A DNA stretch of 64,000 nucleotides from Pseudoxanthomonas suwonensis (GTDB lineage Bacteria > Pseudomonadota > Gammaproteobacteria > Xanthomonadales > Xanthomonadaceae). A program made the position numbers and the translations under genes. Positions 9,205 to 17,752 of the stretch are shown here, piece after piece. The notes beneath the pieces were generated by a model. The model searched no databases. It saw only the letters and a list, made by a program, of their open reading frames with translations, and had not been told where the DNA came from. How positions within the stretch are numbered: the first letter of the stretch is position 1; the number at the start of each line of letters is the position of its first letter. The stretch covers positions 9,633 to 73,632 of the forward strand of contig QFNC01000013.1 of assembly GCA_003240695.1 (NCBI GenBank). Reading direction: 5' to 3'.

Positions 9205-9584
9205 CGACTCGCATCGGGGGTCGCCAGTTTTGGATAGAAAAAACGTATGAATTCGCCCTTGCCATCCGGCGTGTCGTGTATCAACCCGATGATGGAATGT
9301 GAATTGATATTCCTTCGCGGCACTTCAATGTATTGAAATCCTTCATTTGTCAGAAAGTCGAGAATCTCATCGGATGAATCAACCTGGTCGTCTTCTTCGA
9401 ACAAAAATCCTTCGGTTTCAACGGGTTGGCCGTTGATCTGGCTCGCCTCCGCTTCGCAGGTCCTTTCGAGTCGGCCGGCGAATGGGTTGTTTTGCATGCC
9501 GCATCCGGGCGCACCGACGGACGCCAGTATGAGGACAACGGCGAAAGAGCGTGCTGCCGGCGCGAGAGCGGGATGCCGTTGCAT
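9165..9584 (-). CDS. Hypothetical lipoprotein, possibly frameshifted 5' part of the following gene
   Basis: A 139-residue protein with a signal peptide and lipobox (VGAPGC), followed by an acidic domain (FLFEEDDQVDSSDEIL). No family is recognised. It runs 40 bp into the next gene in a different frame. The last ~12 residues (after DASRC) look like out-of-frame translation, so a frameshift near 9200-9230 could have split a longer lipoprotein of about 450 residues. Like its partner it is less GC-rich than the flanks. Confidence 0.5.
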   Translation of the reverse strand: MQRHPALAPAARSFAVVLILASVGAPGCGMQNNPFAGRLERTCEAEASQINGQPVETEGFLFEEDDQVDSSDEILDFLTNEGFQYIEVPRRNINSHSIIGLIHDTPDGKGEFIRFFYPKLATPDASRCIPSPRNHIPPT

Positions 9585-9596
9585 CGCAGGCGTCCG

Positions 9597-10529
9597 CTAC
9601 AGCGCATACCCGAACTGTTGCCGGAACTGCTCGGCGAATTCGTCCCAGGTGAAGCGCTGGTTCTGGGTGCCGGGATATTCCACCTTCAGTGCGCCCATCA
9701 GGTTGCCCATGCGGCCGATGGTGGGCCAGTCGCGGCCCTGCTGCAGGCCGTGGATCAGGCCGGCGCGGAAGGCGTCGCCGCAACCGGTGGGGTCGGTGAC
9801 CCGGCGCTCCTGCGCCGGCGGCACGTTGTGCACGGTGCCGCCGGCATGGATGCAGGCGCCCTTGGGCCCGCGGGTGGCGATGTACGCCTTGACCTTGCCG
9901 GCGATGGTCTTCTCGTCCCAGCCGGTGCGCTCGGCCAGCAGGTTCGACTCGTAGTCGTTCACGGTGACATAGTCGGCCAGTTCGATGAAGCGGCGCAGCT
10001 CCTCGCCGTTGAACAGCGGCATGGCCTGGCCGGGATCGAAAATGAAGGGAATGCCGGCTTCGGCGAATTCGCGTGCGTTCTGCAGCATGCCCTCGCGGCC
10101 GTCGGGACTGACGATGCCGATGCCCACGCCGGACACGTCGCGCACGTGGTTTTCATGGCTGCGCTGCATCGCGCCGGGGTGGAAGGCGGTGATCTGGTTG
10201 TTGTCCAGGTCGGTGGTGATGAACGCCTGCGGGGTGAACAGTTCGTCGATTTCGGTGACGTGCTGCAGGTCGATGCCCTGCTGCTGGAACCAGGCCCGGT
10301 ACGGCCCGAAATCGGCGCCGACCGTGGCCATGGGCACGGGATCGCCACCGAGCAGTTTCAGGTTGTAGGCGATGTTGCCGGCGCAGCCGCCGAATTCGCG
10401 GCGCATGCGCGGCACCAGGAAGGACACGTTGAGGATGTGCACCTTGTCCGGCAGGATGTGGTTCTTGAACTGGTCGGGGAACACCATGATGGTGTCGTAG
10501 GCCAGGGAACCGCAGATCAGGGCACGCAT
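9597..10529 (-). CDS. PfkB family carbohydrate/nucleoside kinase (adenosine kinase-like)
   Basis: A 310-residue ribokinase-fold kinase. It has the N-terminal GGCAGNIAYNL block and the C-terminal catalytic motif DPTGCGDAFRAG with its catalytic Asp. The overall pattern (CGSLAYDTIMVFPDQF at the start) matches the bacterial adenosine-kinase-like PfkB group common in Xanthomonadaceae. It transfers the ATP gamma-phosphate to a sugar or nucleoside hydroxyl in the cytosol. The precise substrate is not proven by sequence. It is divergent from mreB across 195 bp. Confidence 0.85.
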   Translation of the reverse strand: MRALICGSLAYDTIMVFPDQFKNHILPDKVHILNVSFLVPRMRREFGGCAGNIAYNLKLLGGDPVPMATVGADFGPYRAWFQQQGIDLQHVTEIDELFTPQAFITTDLDNNQITAFHPGAMQRSHENHVRDVSGVGIGIVSPDGREGMLQNAREFAEAGIPFIFDPGQAMPLFNGEELRRFIELADYVTVNDYESNLLAERTGWDEKTIAGKVKAYIATRGPKGACIHAGGTVHNVPPAQERRVTDPTGCGDAFRAGLIHGLQQGRDWPTIGRMGNLMGALKVEYPGTQNQRFTWDEFAEQFRQQFGYAL

Positions 10530-10662
10530 CGCAACACCTCGCAGGCAGACAAGCCGGCTAGCGTAGCGGCAGCCGGCAGGCCTGACCAGCGGACGGTCCG
10601 GCGGCAGGCTGCGATCCCGATAGCGGAATCGTGCGTGCGACCGCGCAGACGGCCGGCATCCC

Positions 10663-10671
10663 TGCTACCCT
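10663..10671 (+). promoter_or_regulatory. Candidate extended -10 element upstream of mreB
   Basis: TGCTACCCT lies 54 bp upstream of the mreB start within the 195-bp divergent region shared with the PfkB gene. The same word appears upstream of the S9 peptidase at 55043-55051, and a near-match lies upstream of yqhA. No clear -35 is seen, so the assignment is tentative. Confidence 0.3.
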
Positions 10672-10724
10672 AGTGCGCCTGTTTTTTCGCGCCTCCGGGC
10701 CATTTCCACGGTCGCCATCCCCCG

Positions 10725-11768
10725 ATGTTCAAGAAATTCCGCGGCATGTTCTCCAACGACCTGTCCATCGACCTGGGGACGGCCAACACCCTGATCTACG
10801 TGCGCGGCCAGGGCATCGTGCTGAACGAACCCTCGGTGGTGGCGGTGCGCCAGGACCGCATGGGCGGGGCGCGCTCGGTGGCGGCGGTAGGCACCGAGGC
10901 CAAGCAGATGCTGGGCCGCACGCCCGGGCACATGACCACGGTGCGGCCGATGAAGGACGGGGTGATCGCCGACTTCACCTATACCGAGGAAATGCTGAAG
11001 CACTTCATCCGCAAGGTGCACAAGAGCCGCTTCCTGCGTCCCAGCCCGCGCGTGCTGGTGTGCGTGCCGGCCGGCAGCACCCAGGTGGAGCGCCGCGCGA
11101 TCAAGGAGTCGGCCGAGGAGGCCGGCGCGCGCGACGTGTACCTGATCGAGGAACCGATGGCCGCGGCGATCGGCGCCGGCATGCCGGTGACCGAGGCGCG
11201 CGGCTCGATGGTGGTGGACATCGGCGGCGGCACCACCGAGGTGGCGGTGATCGCGCTGAACGGCGTGGTGTATTCGCAGTCGGTGCGCATCGGCGGCGAC
11301 CGCTTCGACGAGTCCATCGTCAATTACGTGCGCCGTCACCACGGCATGCTGATCGGCGAAACCACCGCCGAGCGGGTGAAGGTGGAAATCGGCTGCGCCT
11401 ACCCGCAGGAAACCGTGCGCGACGTGGAAATCTCCGGCCGCCACCTGGCCGAGGGCGTGCCGAAGATCGTCACCATCAACTCCAACGAAGTGCTGGAAGC
11501 CCTGCGCGAGCCGCTGTCGGGCATCGTGTCGGCGATCCGGCTGGCGCTGGAGCAGACCCCGCCGGAGCTGTGCGCCGACGTGGCCGAACGCGGCATCGTT
11601 GTGACCGGCGGTGGTGCGCTGCTGCGCGACGTCGACCGACTGATCAGCGAGGAAACCGGCCTGCACGTGCAGATCGCCGACGATCCGCTGACCTGCGTGG
11701 CGCGTGGCGGTGGCCGGGCGCTGGAGCTGGTGGACATGCACGGCAACGAGTTTTTCGCCGCGGAATAG
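10725..11768 (+). CDS. mreB: MreB rod shape-determining actin homologue
   Basis: A 347-residue actin-fold ATPase that forms membrane-bound filaments directing lateral wall synthesis. The phosphate-1 loop (DLGTANTLIY), phosphate-2 block (VVDIGGGTTEVAVI) and adenosine motif (VVTGGGALL) are all present, and an amphipathic N-terminus (MFKKFRGMF) fits membrane binding. The length is normal. It is the first gene of the mre/mrd operon, about 100 bp ahead of mreC. Confidence 0.97.
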   Translation: MFKKFRGMFSNDLSIDLGTANTLIYVRGQGIVLNEPSVVAVRQDRMGGARSVAAVGTEAKQMLGRTPGHMTTVRPMKDGVIADFTYTEEMLKHFIRKVHKSRFLRPSPRVLVCVPAGSTQVERRAIKESAEEAGARDVYLIEEPMAAAIGAGMPVTEARGSMVVDIGGGTTEVAVIALNGVVYSQSVRIGGDRFDESIVNYVRRHHGMLIGETTAERVKVEIGCAYPQETVRDVEISGRHLAEGVPKIVTINSNEVLEALREPLSGIVSAIRLALEQTPPELCADVAERGIVVTGGGALLRDVDRLISEETGLHVQIADDPLTCVARGGGRALELVDMHGNEFFAAE

Positions 11769-11866
11769 GCATCCCGCTTGCCGTGCGGTTGCCCGAGCGT
11801 GGCGGTGCTGGTCGATGGCATCGCCGGTGCCATGCGGCCGTTTCCCTGATGTCGATGGCCTGAACC

Positions 11867-12883
11867 GTGTCCAGCTTCCCTTCCGGTGGTCCGCCAGCCA
11901 GCCGTCCCAGCGATGCGGCCGGCACCTTGCGGCTGATGGCCTACCTGACTGCGGCGGTGGCCTTGATCGTGTTCGATCATCGCGGCGCGTGGCTGCAGCA
12001 GGTCCGCAGCCAGGCCGAACGCGCGGTGCAGCCGCTGTGGTGGGTGGCAGGATTGCCGGCACGGTTGGGCGATGACGTGCGCGACAACGCCCTGACCCGG
12101 GCCAGGCTGGCCGAGGAAAACCGCATCTTGCGCAATGCGCTGCTGATCAGCGGCGCCCGGGTGGCACGGCTGCAGGCCGCCGCTGCCGAGGCCGAACGCG
12201 CCCGCGCCCTGCTGAATGCCGCAGACGACGGCCGTCTGGATGTGCAGCTGGTGCCGATCCTGGACGTGGACCTGGACCCGTCGCGGCAGCGGCTGATGCT
12301 GGCGGCGGGCGGCAATGCAGGCGTGCACGAAGGCCAGCCGGTGATCGACGACGGCGGCTTGATGGGGCAGGTGATCGCGGTGTCGCCGTTCAACGCCACG
12401 GTGCTGCTGCTGACCGATCCCGGACACGTGGTGCCGGCGCAGGTGGCGCGCAGCGGCGTGCGCCTGCTGGTGACGGGCAATGGCCGCAGTGACCAGCTGA
12501 GCCTGGTCAACGTGCCGCTGACCGGCGACATCCGCACCGGCGATGTGCTGGTCACCTCCGGTCTGGGCGATCGGTTTCCGCCCGGTTTCAGCATCGGCAC
12601 GGTCACGGCGCTGCGTCCCGACGACAGCCGTGCGTTTCTGGTGGGGGACGTGCAGCCGGCGGCGCATTTTGATCGCGGGCGCGACGTGCTGCTGTTGCGG
12701 CGCACCGTGCGCGGTGCGAGGGCACTGGCGCACGCACAGGCCATGCCGGAGTCCGAGGTGGCGTTCGGACCGAATCGTCATCCGGTCCCGGTGCAGGATC
12801 GGCCTGGCGATGCGGTTGCTCCCGCCGCGTTGCCGGCAGGCTCCACGGAACCTGCCAGGGCAACGCCGGAGCCTGCACGATGA
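11867..12883 (+). CDS. mreC: MreC rod shape-determining protein
   Basis: A 338-residue bitopic inner-membrane protein starting at GTG. A single transmembrane segment (about residues 24-40) is followed by a periplasmic coiled coil (about 70-115; LAEENRILRNALL) and the beta-rich MreC core. This core includes GVHEGQPVIDDGGLMGQV, in which the G-V-x-x-G-x-x-V-x-D-x-x-G-L-x-G-x-V pattern is diagnostic. The C-terminus is Pro/Ala-rich. It links MreB to PBP2/RodA. Its stop overlaps mreD by 4 bp. Confidence 0.93.
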   Translation: MSSFPSGGPPASRPSDAAGTLRLMAYLTAAVALIVFDHRGAWLQQVRSQAERAVQPLWWVAGLPARLGDDVRDNALTRARLAEENRILRNALLISGARVARLQAAAAEAERARALLNAADDGRLDVQLVPILDVDLDPSRQRLMLAAGGNAGVHEGQPVIDDGGLMGQVIAVSPFNATVLLLTDPGHVVPAQVARSGVRLLVTGNGRSDQLSLVNVPLTGDIRTGDVLVTSGLGDRFPPGFSIGTVTALRPDDSRAFLVGDVQPAAHFDRGRDVLLLRRTVRGARALAHAQAMPESEVAFGPNRHPVPVQDRPGDAVAPAALPAGSTEPARATPEPAR

Positions 12884-13359
12884 GCCGCCGTCGCCGCCTG
12901 TGGCTGTTGCCGGCCAGCCTGCTGCTGGCCCTGCTGCTGGGGGTGTTGCCGCTGCCGCTGGCGGCACAGCCGCTGCGACCGTTCTGGCTGGCGCTGGTGC
13001 TGGCCTACTGGGTACTGGAAGAACCCGAGCACGCCGGGCTGGGTCTGGCATTCGTGGCTGGCGTGATCGCCGATCTGGCCTTCGGCACTGTGTTGGGTGA
13101 ACATGCGCTGCGGCTGGTCATCTTCACCTTCATCCTGCAGCGGTTCCGCCACCAATTGCGGTTTTACCCATTGTGGCAGCAGGCGCTGGCCCTGTGCGCG
13201 CTGCTGCTCAACGATCGGGTGATCGTGACCGCGTTGCGCGTGGTGCTGGGCCAGCCGCAATGGCCGGTGCAGCACTGGCTGGCGCCGCTGTGGGCCCTGT
13301 TGCTGTGGATGCCGTTGTTCATCCTGCTGGACGCCGTGCGTCTGGAGCGCCGCGGCTGA
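12880..13359 (+). CDS. mreD: MreD rod shape-determining membrane protein
   Basis: A 159-residue polytopic protein with five hydrophobic segments and the typical MreD stretch 'RPFWLALVLAYWVLEEP...GLGLAFVAGVIADLAFG'-type pattern near residues 32-70. It sits between mreC and mrdA, overlapping both (ATGA with mreC, one shared base with mrdA), which makes the assignment firm despite low conservation of the family. Confidence 0.9.
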   Translation: MSRRRRLWLLPASLLLALLLGVLPLPLAAQPLRPFWLALVLAYWVLEEPEHAGLGLAFVAGVIADLAFGTVLGEHALRLVIFTFILQRFRHQLRFYPLWQQALALCALLLNDRVIVTALRVVLGQPQWPVQHWLAPLWALLLWMPLFILLDAVRLERRG

Positions 13360-15305
13360 TGCGCAGACCCACCCGCCCGCGCGCGAAAAACCCGATGGCC
13401 GAAACCACGCAATTCCGCGTGCGCGCCGCGTTGGGGTTCATCGTGGTGCTGCTGTGCCTGGCTGGCCTGGGCGCGTGGTATTTCCGCCTGCAGGTGCTGC
13501 AGTACGCCGATTACGCCACGCGTTCGGAAGCCAACCGGATCAAGCCGCGCCCGGTGGTGCCGGGCCGCGGGCTGATTTTCGACCGCAAGGGCCGCATCGT
13601 GGCCGACAACGTGCCCGCCTACCGGCTGGACGTGACTCCGAGCGAGTCCGGCGACAGCGATGCGGTGATCGCCGGACTGTCGCGCATCATCGCGCTGGAT
13701 GCCGATGAAATCGCGCGCTTCCAGGCCGAACGCAAGGCCACCCGCGGTTTTCGACCCATCACCCTGAAGCTGCGCCTGGACGAGGAGGAAATGGCGCGCT
13801 TCGCGGTGGACAGCTGGCGCTATCCCGGCGTGGAGGTGGTGCCGTATTTCAGCAGGGTCTATCCCTACGGCGAGCTGCTGGCGCATGTGGTGGGTTACGT
13901 GGGCCGCATCGATGCCAAGGATCTGGAGGAACTGGGCCAGACCAGCACGCCCTACACCCATCGCGGCAAGACCGGTCTGGAACGCTATTACGATGCCCGG
14001 CTGCGTGGCGCACCTGGTTACCAGAAAATCGAAACCAACGTGGACGGACGGCCGCTGCGCGTGCTGGGCACGGTGCCGGCCACTCCGGGCACCGACTTGC
14101 GCCTGTCCATCGACGTGGACCTGCAGCAGGCGATGGTGGATGCCTTCGGCGAGCTGGAGGGTTCGGCGATCGCGGTGGACCCGCGCAGCGGCGAGATCCT
14201 GGCGATGGTCAGCCTGCCTTCGTACAACCCCAACCTGTTCGTCAACGGCATTTCCCATGCCGACTACAAGGCCTTGAATGACAACCCGTCGCGGCCGCAG
14301 TTCAACCGCGTGGTGCTGGGCGGGGTGGCGCCGGGGTCGACCATCAAGCCGTTCTTCGCCCTGGCCGGGGTGGACAGCGGCACCTGGACGCCGCAGACCA
14401 GCGTGATGTCCACCGGCATGTTCCATCTGCCCGGCCAGCGTCGCGGCTATGGCGATTCGCACCGGGGCGGCCATGGAAGCACCGATCTGCGCAAGTCGAT
14501 CTATGCCTCGGTCAACACCTATTACTACCGCCTGGCGCTGGCCATGGGCATCGATCAGGTGGATGCCTACATGAGCCGCTACGGTTTCGGCCAACCGACC
14601 GGCGTGGACCTGTCCGGCGAGATCGCCGGCATCCTGCCCTCGCCGGAATGGAAGCGGAAGAATGCCGCCGCGCAGGGCAAGTGGTATCCGGGCGACACGG
14701 TGATCACCGGCATCGGCCAGGGCTTCTGGAAGGTCACCCCGCTGCAGCTGGTGCAAGCCACCGCGATGCTGGCCGATGACGGGCGGTTGCGTCGTCCGCA
14801 TCTGGTGCGCGACATCCGGGAAGGGTATTCCGCCGGCTGGAAGCCTGCTCCGCAACCGGCGCCGCGGCAGGTCAGCAGCAACGCAGCCCACCTGCAGGCG
14901 GTGCGCGAGGGCATGATCGCCACCGTGCACGGCCGCGGCACCGCCACCAACATCCGCCACGGCCTGACCTACACCATCGCCAGCAAGACCGGCACGGCGC
15001 AGGTGGTGAGTCGGCGTGGTGCGGGCGCCATCAATCCACGCAGCCTGCCGATGCACTTGCGCCACCGCGCGCTGTTCATCGCCTATGCGCCGGCCGAGCA
15101 GCCGACCATCGCCATCGCCGTGGCGGTGGAAGGCGGCGGCTACGGCGGATCGACCGCGGCGCCGATCGGACGCAAGGTGCTGGATGCCTGGATCGTGGGC
15201 GAATCGACCATCCCCCGCGACTCGCTGCTGCCGGAGCGCGGCGTGGATGCCCCGGTTCGGGTGGGCGTGCAAGTGCCGGCAGCCCCCCCGGCGGCCCTGC
15301 CATGA
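13359..15305 (+). CDS. mrdA: PBP2: peptidoglycan DD-transpeptidase MrdA
   Basis: A 648-residue class B penicillin-binding protein of the elongasome. After a single membrane anchor (about residues 22-45) come the PBP dimerisation domain (PGRGLIFDRKGRIVADN) and the transpeptidase domain. The acyl-enzyme serine lies in GSTIKPF (SxxK), the second motif is SVN, and the third is KTGT. It crosslinks lateral-wall peptidoglycan together with RodA, whose gene overlaps its stop codon by 4 bp. The ATG at 13359 shares one base with the mreD stop. Confidence 0.96.
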   Translation: MRRPTRPRAKNPMAETTQFRVRAALGFIVVLLCLAGLGAWYFRLQVLQYADYATRSEANRIKPRPVVPGRGLIFDRKGRIVADNVPAYRLDVTPSESGDSDAVIAGLSRIIALDADEIARFQAERKATRGFRPITLKLRLDEEEMARFAVDSWRYPGVEVVPYFSRVYPYGELLAHVVGYVGRIDAKDLEELGQTSTPYTHRGKTGLERYYDARLRGAPGYQKIETNVDGRPLRVLGTVPATPGTDLRLSIDVDLQQAMVDAFGELEGSAIAVDPRSGEILAMVSLPSYNPNLFVNGISHADYKALNDNPSRPQFNRVVLGGVAPGSTIKPFFALAGVDSGTWTPQTSVMSTGMFHLPGQRRGYGDSHRGGHGSTDLRKSIYASVNTYYYRLALAMGIDQVDAYMSRYGFGQPTGVDLSGEIAGILPSPEWKRKNAAAQGKWYPGDTVITGIGQGFWKVTPLQLVQATAMLADDGRLRRPHLVRDIREGYSAGWKPAPQPAPRQVSSNAAHLQAVREGMIATVHGRGTATNIRHGLTYTIASKTGTAQVVSRRGAGAINPRSLPMHLRHRALFIAYAPAEQPTIAIAVAVEGGGYGGSTAAPIGRKVLDAWIVGESTIPRDSLLPERGVDAPVRVGVQVPAAPPAALP

Positions 15306-16414
15306 GAGCCATTCTGGCCTGGCTGCGCGAGCTGATCGGCCGTTTCACCCGCACCCTGGATCCCTGGCTGCTGTTGCCGCTGGCCGGATTGATGCTGATC
15401 GGCCTGCTGGTGCTGTACAGCGCCGGCAATATGACCCCCGGTTTGGCCATCCGCCAGGGTGCGCGCTACGCGCTGGGCTGTGGCGCGCTGTGGGCACTGT
15501 CGCGGGTGCCGCTGGCACGGTTGCGCGATACCGCGCCGATCGTGTTTGCCGCATCGCTGCTGCCGCTGCTGCTGGTGCTGGCGATCGGCACCGGCAAGCA
15601 CGGACGGCACTGGATCGATCTGGGCGTGTTCTATTTCCAGCCGGCCGAAGTGCTGAAGATCAGCCTGCCGATGATGGTGGCCTGGCACCTGAGCCGGAAA
15701 CCGTTGCCGCCACGAATCCGCGACGTGCTGGCCAGTCTGTCGATCATCGGCATTGCAACCGGATTGATCCTGCTGCAGCCGGACTTCGGCTCGGCGATGC
15801 TGGTGGCCTCGGCCGGCATGTTCGCGCTGTACCTGGCCGGACTGCCGTGGTGGTGGTTTGCCGCAGGACTGGCCAGCGTGGCGGCCATCGCGCCTGCGGC
15901 GTGGTTCTGGTGGCTGCGGCCGTACCAGAAGGATCGGGTGCTGACCTTCCTCGATCCCGAATCCGATCCGCTGGGTACCGGCTGGAACATCATCCAGTCG
16001 CGCATCGCGATCGGGTCCGGCCACTGGACCGGCAAGGGCTGGGGCAAGGGCACGCAGTCGCATCTGGACTACCTGCCCGAGCACACCACCGACTTCATTT
16101 TCGCGGTGTTCGCCGAGGAATTCGGCTGGATCGGGGTGGTGACGGTGCTGCTGCTGTACCTGTGGCTGATCGCCCGCTGCCTGTGGGTCGCCGGACAGTC
16201 GCGCGACGGTTTTGCACGGTTGCTGGCCGGTGCGCTGGGGCTGGCTCTGTTCGTGTACGTGATCGTCAACGGCGGCATGATCGCCGGCCTGCTGCCGGTG
16301 GTGGGCGTGCCGATGCCGCTGCTCAGCTATGGCGGTACCGCGGCCGTGTCGCTGCTGGCCGGCATGGGCGTGGTGATGGCGGTGCATGCGCACAACCAGC
16401 AGCGGCGCCGCTGA
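15302..16414 (+). CDS. rodA: RodA peptidoglycan glycosyltransferase (SEDS family)
   Basis: A 370-residue SEDS polymerase with about ten transmembrane helices. Diagnostic blocks include the large extracytoplasmic loop containing QSRIAIGSGHWTGKGWGKGT and LPEHTTDFIFAVFAEEFG, and the C-terminal GVPMPLLSYGGTA. It polymerises lipid II in partnership with PBP2. It is the last gene of the mre/mrd operon; the next gene downstream is convergent. Confidence 0.96.
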   Translation: MRAILAWLRELIGRFTRTLDPWLLLPLAGLMLIGLLVLYSAGNMTPGLAIRQGARYALGCGALWALSRVPLARLRDTAPIVFAASLLPLLLVLAIGTGKHGRHWIDLGVFYFQPAEVLKISLPMMVAWHLSRKPLPPRIRDVLASLSIIGIATGLILLQPDFGSAMLVASAGMFALYLAGLPWWWFAAGLASVAAIAPAAWFWWLRPYQKDRVLTFLDPESDPLGTGWNIIQSRIAIGSGHWTGKGWGKGTQSHLDYLPEHTTDFIFAVFAEEFGWIGVVTVLLLYLWLIARCLWVAGQSRDGFARLLAGALGLALFVYVIVNGGMIAGLLPVVGVPMPLLSYGGTAAVSLLAGMGVVMAVHAHNQQRRR

Positions 16415-16446
16415 GCACCTGGCACCTGGCGGAACGGGTGCCTGCC

Positions 16447-17277
16447 TCAATCGGCGCGCAGCTGCCGATAGACCGTGTCGGTCTGCGGTAGCAGGCCATG
16501 CCACAGCCGGAAACTCTCCGCGGCCTGTTCCACCAGCATGCCCAGTCCGTCGATGCATGCAGTGGCACCCAGCATCGATGCCCAGCGCAGAAATGCGTGG
16601 CTCGCTGCGCCATAGTTGAGGCTGACGGCGACCGTTGCTTTGCCGATCAGGCTGTTCGGCAACTCGGCGACGGCATCGGAACCTCGGCCGGCGGATGTGG
16701 CATCGATCAGGATGTCGATCTTGCCCAAGCGATCCACATCCGGCCATGGCTGGATGCGCAGCCTGGATTCATCGCGCCGTGCGTCCTGCAGAGCCTGTGC
16801 ACGTCCGGGCGTGCGATTGCTCACGATCGCCTCGGTCACGCCGGCGTCCAGCAGCGCCGGCAGCACGCCGCGCGCAGCTCCGCCTGCACCGAGCATCAGC
16901 GCGCGGCGTCCTTCCAGCGCGATGCCATGACGCTGCGTCAGGTCGCGCAGCAGACCGATGCCGTCGGTGTTGTCGCCATGCCACGCATCGCCGACACGGA
17001 TCAGCGTGTTGACGGCCCCGGCCAGCCGCGCGCGCGCACTCAGCTGCGTGCACAGCGTCAGCACGGCTTCCTTCAACGGCAGGGTGATGTTGGCGCCGCG
17101 CCCGCCATCGGCCACGAAACGCGCCAATCGTTGCGGCAGCTGCGCGGCGCCCGATTCGATGGCCTCGTACCGCAAAAGGATGCCGGTCTGTGCGGCGAAG
17201 GCGGCATGGATGCGCGGCGACAGCGAATGCGCCACCGGCTGGCCGAACACCGCGTAGCGCGGCACCCGCGCATCCAT
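16447..17277 (-). CDS. aroE: Shikimate dehydrogenase AroE
   Basis: A 276-residue NADPH-dependent enzyme that reduces 3-dehydroshikimate to shikimate in the chorismate pathway. The shikimate-binding opening (YAVFGQPVAHSLSPRIH), the catalytic Lys block (ANITLPLKE), the GDNTDGIGL motif and the nucleotide-binding GAGGAARGV are present. I chose the ATG at 17277, 10 nt after the GNAT stop; an ATG 14 codons upstream overlaps that gene and adds poorly conserved residues. Chorismate is also the XanB2 substrate nearby. Confidence 0.93.
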   Translation of the reverse strand: MDARVPRYAVFGQPVAHSLSPRIHAAFAAQTGILLRYEAIESGAAQLPQRLARFVADGGRGANITLPLKEAVLTLCTQLSARARLAGAVNTLIRVGDAWHGDNTDGIGLLRDLTQRHGIALEGRRALMLGAGGAARGVLPALLDAGVTEAIVSNRTPGRAQALQDARRDESRLRIQPWPDVDRLGKIDILIDATSAGRGSDAVAELPNSLIGKATVAVSLNYGAASHAFLRWASMLGATACIDGLGMLVEQAAESFRLWHGLLPQTDTVYRQLRAD

Positions 17278-17287
17278 GTCCCGGGGG

Positions 17288-17752
17288 TCAGGCTGCGCCG
17301 AGCTGCTTGACGTAGGCATGCTGGGTCTTGCTGCGCGTGTAGCCCAGTGCGCCGAAGAACGGATGCGACTGTTCGCGCTGCACGCTGGAGCGCACCTGCA
17401 GATGCGGCACGCCGCGTTTCATCGCCCACAGTTCGGCTGCGGTGAGCAGCGCACTGCCGCCGCTGTTGCGGCGGCTGGACTCTTCCACCACCAGGCCCAC
17501 GATGTCCACCCGCTCGCCGGATTCCAGCAGCAGGCGGTGTTCGGCGGCCACGAAGCCGCGCACGCCGTCGTCGTCGCACAGCACGAACACGGCGTGCGTG
17601 GGCAGTGCCAGCAGTTTCTTCAGCCGCGCGGCCATGTCGGCCGCGGTGTTGGGATAACCCAGCTCGGCCGACAGCCAGGCGATGCCGTCGGCATCCTCCA
17701 GCCGCGCGTGGCGCACCACGAATGTCTGTCTGGCGTGCTGCTGCGCGGTCAT
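17288..17752 (-). CDS. GNAT family N-acetyltransferase
   Basis: A 154-residue acetyltransferase. The acetyl-CoA-binding motif A region reads VDIVGLVVEESSRRNSGGSA, with the R-x-x-x-G-G/A-type loop, and the C-terminal HPFFGALGY motif is typical of GNATs. The substrate is unknown. It overlaps hemB by 4 bp upstream and is followed by aroE after 10 bp, giving a hemB-GNAT-aroE operon. Confidence 0.85.
   Translation of the reverse strand: MTAQQHARQTFVVRHARLEDADGIAWLSAELGYPNTAADMAARLKKLLALPTHAVFVLCDDDGVRGFVAAEHRLLLESGERVDIVGLVVEESSRRNSGGSALLTAAELWAMKRGVPHLQVRSSVQREQSHPFFGALGYTRSKTQHAYVKQLGAA

Noticed and set aside
9426..10673. A 415-codon plus-strand frame opposite the PfkB kinase
   Set aside because: It is antisense to a kinase with clear motifs and shows low-complexity Ala/Gly/Val composition.
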